Part shown: positions 60,194 through 64,000 of the stretch, piece after piece
How the letters are laid out: each line of letters opens with the position of its first letter
How positions within the stretch are numbered: position 1 is the first letter of the stretch
Source of the DNA: Clostridium_AB sp036639235
GTDB taxonomy: Bacteria; Bacillota; Clostridia; Clostridiales; Caloramatoraceae
NCBI RefSeq assembly: GCF_036639235.1
Contig: NZ_JAVWJB010000002.1
Coordinates: 55,661-119,660, forward strand
Reading direction: 5' to 3'
Length of the DNA: 64,000 nt
Notes under the pieces: generated by a model
The model's database searches: none
The model's input: only the letters and a program-made list of their open reading frames with translations
What the model was told of the DNA's origin: nothing
Made by a program: the position numbers and the translations under genes

Positions 60194-60898
60194 TTAGTTA
60201 CTAAGTAGGGCTACCTCCTCACTTGTAAGATTTCTGTATTCACCTACTTTAAGTCCCCCTAGGGTTATCTCCCCTATTTTTATTCTTTCAAGTGTAATTA
60301 CGGGGTGGTTAATTGCAGCACACATCTTTCTAACCTGTCTATTACGTCCCTCATGTATAACAATTTCAAGCATTGAATTATTCTTATCTTTTTTAACTAT
60401 CTTAACCTTAGCCTTACTTGTTACATAGTCTTCTATTTTGAGGCCGCTTCTAAACATCTCAAGTTCCTCTTCTGTAGGATGCCCCTTAACATAGGCTCTA
60501 TAGGTTTTAGTCTTCTCATTAGATGGGTGTGTTAACTTATACGCAAAATCTCCATCATTAGTTAGAATTAATAGACCTGATGTATCATAATCAAGTCTTC
60601 CAACAGAAAAAACCCGTTCCTTAAGATCAATAATATCTACTACGGTTTTTCTATTAAATTGATCCTTAGAAGATGTTATAATCCCTGTTGGTTTATTAAG
60701 AATTATATAAACCATCTCTTCTTGAACCTTTAAAACCCTGCCATTATATTCAACAACATCTTCATTTTCATCTATCATAACTACTTGATTAACTACTTCT
60801 CCATTAACCTTTATAAGTCCACTAAATATAAGCTCTTCTGCTTTTCTTCTTGAACATACACCACACTTTGCAATGTACTTTTGTAATCTTTCTTTCAT
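60194..60898 (-). CDS. rluB: 23S/16S rRNA pseudouridine synthase (RsuA/RluB family)
   Basis: 234 residues: an N-terminal S4 domain (about 3-60, RLQKYIAKCGVCSRRKAEELI) and the catalytic domain with GRLDYDTSGLLILTNDG (catalytic aspartate in DYDTSG) and EGRNRQVRKM. Members modify a uridine in the 23S peptidyl-transferase region or in 16S rRNA; the exact site cannot be read from sequence. ATG at 60898. Convergent with the orphan at 59.5 kb. Confidence 0.93.
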   Translation of the reverse strand: MKERLQKYIAKCGVCSRRKAEELIFSGLIKVNGEVVNQVVMIDENEDVVEYNGRVLKVQEEMVYIILNKPTGIITSSKDQFNRKTVVDIIDLKERVFSVGRLDYDTSGLLILTNDGDFAYKLTHPSNEKTKTYRAYVKGHPTEEELEMFRSGLKIEDYVTSKAKVKIVKKDKNNSMLEIVIHEGRNRQVRKMCAAINHPVITLERIKIGEITLGGLKVGEYRNLTSEEVALLSN

Positions 60899-61015
60899 TT
60901 TACTTCTCCTAAAATTTTATGCTTATGCTATTATACCAAATAAAATGATTTTGAAATATACTAACAATTTTTTGCAATATATTATTAACAAATTAAAAAT
61001 ATTTAGAATTGGTTG

Positions 61016-61044
61016 TTGATTTATTTTAAAACTTGGTTTAATAT
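61016..61044 (+). promoter_or_regulatory. Candidate sigma-A promoter of xpt
   Basis: TTGATT (61016-61021), 17-base spacer and TAATAT (61039-61044). A start near 61051 precedes the riboswitch aptamer by about 20 bases. Confidence 0.55.
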
Positions 61045-61069
61045 GAGTAATAAGATTTTAAGAAATATT

Positions 61070-61208
61070 TTTCTCGTATATGCTTGATAATATGGTTCAA
61101 GCGTTTCTACTAAGCAACCAATAATTGCTGGACTACGGGGCTTCTTTATAATACAAATGATTATTAAGTAGCCCCCTACATTTTTTGTAGTGGGCTACTA
61201 TTTTTTTT
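61070..61208 (+). promoter_or_regulatory. Guanine (purine) riboswitch with transcription terminator before xpt
   Basis: The 326-base gene-free stretch before xpt is a purine riboswitch. Core elements: CTCGTATATGCTTG, then ATATGG, TTTCTACTAAGCAACC and TTGCTGGACTACGG (61073-61140). The base before the final UAC is C, which marks guanine/hypoxanthine rather than adenine binding. The P1 3' strand plus GGGGCT can pair with AGCCCC (antiterminator). With ligand, TAGCCCCCTAC / GTAGTGGGCTA (61170-61197) forms and is followed by T8. Guanine thus stops xpt transcription. Confidence 0.93.
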
Positions 61209-61224
61209 AGCTAGGAGTGATAAT

Positions 61225-61794
61225 ATGAAACTATTAAAAGACAGAATAATTAAAGACGGTACAATTTCAGAGGGTAATATATTAAGAGTTGATAGCTTTG
61301 TTAATCATCAAATTGATGTTAACCTTCTAAATGAGGTTTCTAAGGAATTTAAGAGAAGATTTGAAGGTACGAAAATCACTAAAATCCTTACAATTGAAGT
61401 TTCAGGTATTGCTATAGCATCTATTGCTGCACAGTATTTTAACGTTCCAGTTGTTTTTGCTAAAAAGCACCAAGGAATTAACCTTGACCCTGATAGCTAT
61501 GAGTCACATGTTTTCTCATATACCAAGAAGCAGCCATACACTATTAAAGTTTCTAAGAAATATATAAATGAAGATGATCACCTACTTATAATAGATGACT
61601 TCTTAGCAAGTGGTAGTGCTATGTGTGGTCTTATTGATATTGTAGAACAGGCAAATGCTACAATATCAGGAGTGGGTATATTAATAGAGAAAAGCTTCCA
61701 GGAAGGTCGTAGCATCCTTGAGGAAAAAAATATTCAAACTGAATCATTAGCTATGATTAAGTCCATTGAAAACGGTAAAGTAGAATTTATATAA
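61225..61794 (+). CDS. xpt: Xanthine phosphoribosyltransferase
   Basis: Salvages xanthine to XMP using PRPP. The PRPP-binding loop is LLIIDDFLASGSA (about 124-136, key DDFLASG). The N-terminal LLKDRIIKDGTISEGNILRVDSFVNHQ is the Xpt signature (key residues DSFVNHQ). 189 residues is typical. ATG at 61225 behind AGGAGTGAT. The permease pbuX that often follows is absent. Controlled by the guanine riboswitch just upstream. Confidence 0.97.
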   Translation: MKLLKDRIIKDGTISEGNILRVDSFVNHQIDVNLLNEVSKEFKRRFEGTKITKILTIEVSGIAIASIAAQYFNVPVVFAKKHQGINLDPDSYESHVFSYTKKQPYTIKVSKKYINEDDHLLIIDDFLASGSAMCGLIDIVEQANATISGVGILIEKSFQEGRSILEEKNIQTESLAMIKSIENGKVEFI

Positions 61795-61795
61795 A

Positions 61796-61827
61796 AAGCA
61801 AGGGACTTGGTCCCTTGCTTTATTTTC
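61796..61827. terminator. Terminator between xpt and the convergent MazG-like gene
   Basis: Perfect 11-bp stem AAGCAAGGGAC / GTCCCTTGCTT, loop of 3, with A and T runs on either side, so it can act in both directions. Confidence 0.85.
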
Positions 61828-61832
61828 ATATT

Positions 61833-62504
61833 TTACTTACTGTAGTACCCTTTTTTAATAAGCTTCTCTACATGTTCATCGAATATTTTTTCTATATTTA
61901 TATTATATCTTTCCTCCATACTATATAGAAGATTAAAGCAATATTCAACAATAGAAAACAGTTCTAATACATACTTCTTATTGGATTCATTTTTATCAAT
62001 TACTGGTATTTCACCATTGTCTCCAATAAACTTCCCTAGCTGGGCTATTCTACCCATTGAAAATATAATAAAGTTCATTGTCCTTTCAAGTGTTGTTTCA
62101 CAGTTAGTAGGTGCAAAGTATACATATCTACAGTTTTCCTTAAGCTCAAATATACTTTTGTTTTTATATGTACTTTCTTCCTTGCCCTTAATATACTCGC
62201 TAAAAACACTTTCAACATTAACACCATTGTTTTCAAAGACAAATAGCTGGGATGCACATACCTGTGCAATATCCATAATTTCACCTAGTACATTGTTAAG
62301 CTTTAGCTTATATTCTTCACGTAGCCTATATACTTCCTTATCGCTTAGAAGCAAACAGTTAGTATTATTTTTATCCTCGTATTCACGAAGTTCCTCAATA
62401 GACTGGCTACATTCTGCTATTTCTTCAACCAATTTTTTAAATGTTGTTTGTTCATTAGGCTTTAATAGGTTTAGCTCTGGTAATTTCATTATATAATAAT
62501 TCAT
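61833..62504 (-). CDS. Hypothetical helical protein, possibly MazG-like
   Basis: 223 residues, almost wholly helical by pattern. The N-terminal half has FKKLVEEIAECSQSIEELRE and LNNVLGEIMDIAQVC: an EExxE and an ExxD motif separated by 43 residues, as in the all-alpha NTP pyrophosphatases (MazG-like), although the gap is longer than usual. The second half (LERTMNFIIFSMGRIAQLGKF, key residues ERTMNF) may be a degenerate repeat. House-cleaning nucleotide hydrolysis is possible but unproven. ATG at 62504 behind TAGGAGT. Confidence 0.6.
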   Translation of the reverse strand: MNYYIMKLPELNLLKPNEQTTFKKLVEEIAECSQSIEELREYEDKNNTNCLLLSDKEVYRLREEYKLKLNNVLGEIMDIAQVCASQLFVFENNGVNVESVFSEYIKGKEESTYKNKSIFELKENCRYVYFAPTNCETTLERTMNFIIFSMGRIAQLGKFIGDNGEIPVIDKNESNKKYVLELFSIVEYCFNLLYSMEERYNINIEKIFDEHVEKLIKKGYYSK

Positions 62505-62542
62505 AATTATACTCCTAATACTTAGTAAATTTCTATATGGTT

Positions 62543-62571
62543 ATTATGTTATTATTCATAGAAAATTTCAA
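62543..62571 (-). promoter_or_regulatory. Candidate promoter of the MazG-like gene
   Basis: TTGAAA (62571-62566), 17-base spacer, CATAAT (62548-62543), about 40 bases before the start codon and after the terminator of the gene upstream. Confidence 0.5.
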
Positions 62572-62592
62572 TATATTTTGTGAAATACTGTA

Positions 62593-62635
62593 AATAATAA
62601 AGGGTATTTTCTAAAATATATTAGAAAATACCCTT
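62593..62635 (-). terminator. Intrinsic terminator of the SPOCS-like gene
   Basis: Perfect 15-bp stem AAGGGTATTTTCTAA / TTAGAAAATACCCTT, loop of 6, followed by TATTATTT on the minus strand. Confidence 0.88.
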
Positions 62636-62638
62636 ATA

Positions 62639-63436
62639 CTATTCTTGAATATTATTAATTATAGTTACAATCTCCTCAAGCTTTTCTTCCTTTTCCTTTT
62701 CAAGCTGTATTTCTAAAGCTTTTTTTTCTTCCTCATCGATTACCTCGTTTATATTGTTTGATACAAACATTGTTCCTTCACTACTTTGTCCACTTGGTGT
62801 GCCTACAAAACTACCCTGCATATAATTATTTCCTTCTATACTTTGAGTATTCCCTTGTTCAATACTTGCCTGCATTGTTTGCTGGTTTGCCTGATTTAAC
62901 ATAATATTCCCACTTGTTGCAGCAAGTATCATTTTTTCAAGGCTCTCAAGTGTTAACTGTCCTGTATCAGCTGTAGATTCACTTATAAGTCTACTTTCTA
63001 CTTCAAGTTTATCAAACTTAATTAAATAAAGTATATGGTTATATACCTTTCTATTATCAATAACTTCAAAAAAGGCATCAAGAACACTAACATCTAGATT
63101 AGTAACATCCTCTACCCCCTCTGGCAAATAGGTATATGCTATAAATGGAAGGTTTAAAACAGTTCTTTGACTTCTTTCATGTGACCTTTCACTATATATT
63201 AATGAATATATTTTTCTAGCATATATGTTAAGCACCTTACCAGCAGGTGTATTTAATATTTTTTTCTCTATGGCTTCTATTTCAATAATAACTTTATTTA
63301 AATGTCTAATCTTCCCCTTACTTTTAGGTAAAAATACAGGTCCATTTTCCCAGTAACTCATTACAAATCCGTCATCAGATATTCCGTCCTTTAGATCAAC
63401 GCCTTCAATTTCAATATTATTTCTAACGTAAGTCAT
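62639..63436 (-). CDS. SPOCS (DUF3794)-like protein with Q/N-rich linker
   Basis: 265 residues. The N-terminal half (about 25-145) alternates beta strands in a way that resembles the SPOCS/DUF3794 domain: GKVLNIYARKIYSLIYSE, HERSQRTVLNLPFIAYTYLPEG and VSVLDAFFEVIDNRKVYNHI (key IYSE and LPFIAY). A low-complexity Q/N/S-rich linker follows (about 175-225) and an acidic/lysine coiled tail closes the protein (EEEKKALEIQLEKEKEEKLEE region). SPOCS domains occur in spore-coat and related proteins of Clostridia. No signal peptide is seen. The domain call is by eye. ATG at 63436. Confidence 0.55.
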   Translation of the reverse strand: MTYVRNNIEIEGVDLKDGISDDGFVMSYWENGPVFLPKSKGKIRHLNKVIIEIEAIEKKILNTPAGKVLNIYARKIYSLIYSERSHERSQRTVLNLPFIAYTYLPEGVEDVTNLDVSVLDAFFEVIDNRKVYNHILYLIKFDKLEVESRLISESTADTGQLTLESLEKMILAATSGNIMLNQANQQTMQASIEQGNTQSIEGNNYMQGSFVGTPSGQSSEGTMFVSNNINEVIDEEEKKALEIQLEKEKEEKLEEIVTIINNIQE

Positions 63437-63501
63437 AACCTCACCTATTTACTTAATATAGTAATTATTATTCTACTGAACATGCTTTTATACTTATTTA
63501 A

Positions 63502-64000
63502 CTATAATAGTTTTTTACTAAACATGTTATTTAACATAAGTGATGAAACTCTTCCTTCTATTTCATCTATATCTACTGTATAAAGTCCAAGTTCAACCAT
63601 TCTTTTAAAATACTCAGAACCTGCAAATGTATACCTTTTGCGGGCACCATCTAAACTTTCCTTGTTTTCATTTTCAAATGCAATAATATCTCCTACTGAA
63701 AGTTCCCTTGGAAGAAGGGCAATATCAAGTCCCATTCCATATCTTACAGCATTATATCCTGCAAGTGTTCCTGTAACTATAGCCTCTGTGTGACCAACAA
63801 AAAGTCCTGCCTTTTCTCCTCCAACAAATAAATTATCAATTCCATCTACCTTAAGAGCATTATCCCTTGGTGCCATTGATAAATATCTAATAGAGTTTGC
63901 AATACCACCTGCATAAGGGTCCTCATATCTAGCAGTTTCAAGCCCCTTAAGCTTTCTAAGTTTTTCAACTGGATAATAGCTTGTCATAAGCTTAGCATGT
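63502..64000 (-). CDS. GidA/TrmFO-like FAD-dependent protein, 3' part
   Basis: About 166 C-terminal residues are visible. The frame stays open past 63987 to the window edge (HAKLMTSYYP), so the gene starts outside. LFVGGEKAGLFVGHTEAIVTG is the GidA-type C-terminal FAD contact (key GGEKAG, GHTEA), followed by TLAGYNAVRYGMG and a short tail. It resembles clostridial FAD-dependent oxidoreductases related to GidA/TrmFO, but true MnmG and TrmFO have a different ending. The function is not established. No terminator is evident before the SPOCS-like gene, so they may be co-transcribed. Confidence 0.7.
   Translation of the reverse strand, partial: HAKLMTSYYPVEKLRKLKGLETARYEDPYAGGIANSIRYLSMAPRDNALKVDGIDNLFVGGEKAGLFVGHTEAIVTGTLAGYNAVRYGMGLDIALLPRELSVGDIIAFENENKESLDGARKRYTFAGSEYFKRMVELGLYTVDIDEIEGRVSSLMLNNMFSKKLL

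Noticed and set aside
1..64000. Mobile elements, prophage, defence or secondary-metabolite genes
   Set aside because: None seen. All genes are core or conserved clostridial families, synteny is conserved, and no inverted-repeat-flanked segment or shift in composition was noticed.

Overview
The window is 64 kb of chromosomal DNA from a low-GC, endospore-forming Firmicute of the Clostridia type. The evidence is the strong AT bias in non-coding DNA, sporulation genes (spoIIGA, sigE, sigG, spoIVA, spoVD), meso-DAP-type MurE, anaerobic ribonucleotide reductase (nrdD/nrdG) as the only RNR seen, and the clostridial fusion of IspH to S1 domains. The species cannot be fixed from the sequence. I see no rRNA, tRNA, CRISPR array, transposase or prophage. 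It is a core housekeeping, cell-division and sporulation region, not an accessory island.

Layout. From position 1 to 43.3 kb every gene is on the minus strand, so read this part from high to low coordinates. It starts with two M16-type peptidases (43.3-40.8 kb), followed by an mra/dcw cluster: mraZ, rsmH, ftsL, spoVD, murE, murF, mraY, spoVE/ftsW, murG, ftsQ and a DUF881-sbp-DUF881 trio (40.7-28.0 kb). Next come ftsA-ftsZ, pepF, the sporulation sigma operon spoIIGA-sigE-sigG, a ylmC-like gene, nrdR-nrdD, and a nrdG-pgeF-phoP-phoR-pstB run. After these are a radical-SAM PDZ protein-der-gpsA operon, spoIVA, a membrane-fusion-like gene with yggS-sepF-yggT-ylmH-divIVA, T-box-controlled ileS, and the start of a DAHP synthase gene. 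The order matches the Bacillus dcw-spoIIG-ylm-divIVA-ileS neighbourhood with insertions. murD, murB and murC are not in the cluster.

From 43.5 kb both strands are used: ychF (+), a Lon-family protease, deoC, a small basic orphan (+), a Ca2+ P-type ATPase, a CBS/DRTGG family II pyrophosphatase (+), a flavoprotein-cmk-plsC-ispH/S1 operon, an RpiR regulator, surE, an orphan with an RNase-HII-like N-terminus (+), rluB, guanine-riboswitch-controlled xpt (+), a possible MazG-like protein, a SPOCS-like protein and the 3' part of a GidA-like flavoprotein.

The most interesting signals are regulatory. (1) A sigma-F-like promoter before sigG lies between the arms of a 9-bp inverted repeat, so only read-through mRNA from spoIIGA-sigE could fold over the sigG start. 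(2) A sigma-H-like promoter precedes ftsAZ. (3) A C-rich structured RNA candidate with an intrinsic terminator lies between pepF and spoIIGA. (4) Three AAGTGG repeats with 10-bp period precede mraZ. (5) NrdR boxes precede nrdR. (6) A 12-bp inverted repeat brackets the rpiR promoter. All promoter and operator calls come from reading the sequence by eye and no search was run. Nothing here looks like a wholly new multi-gene system.
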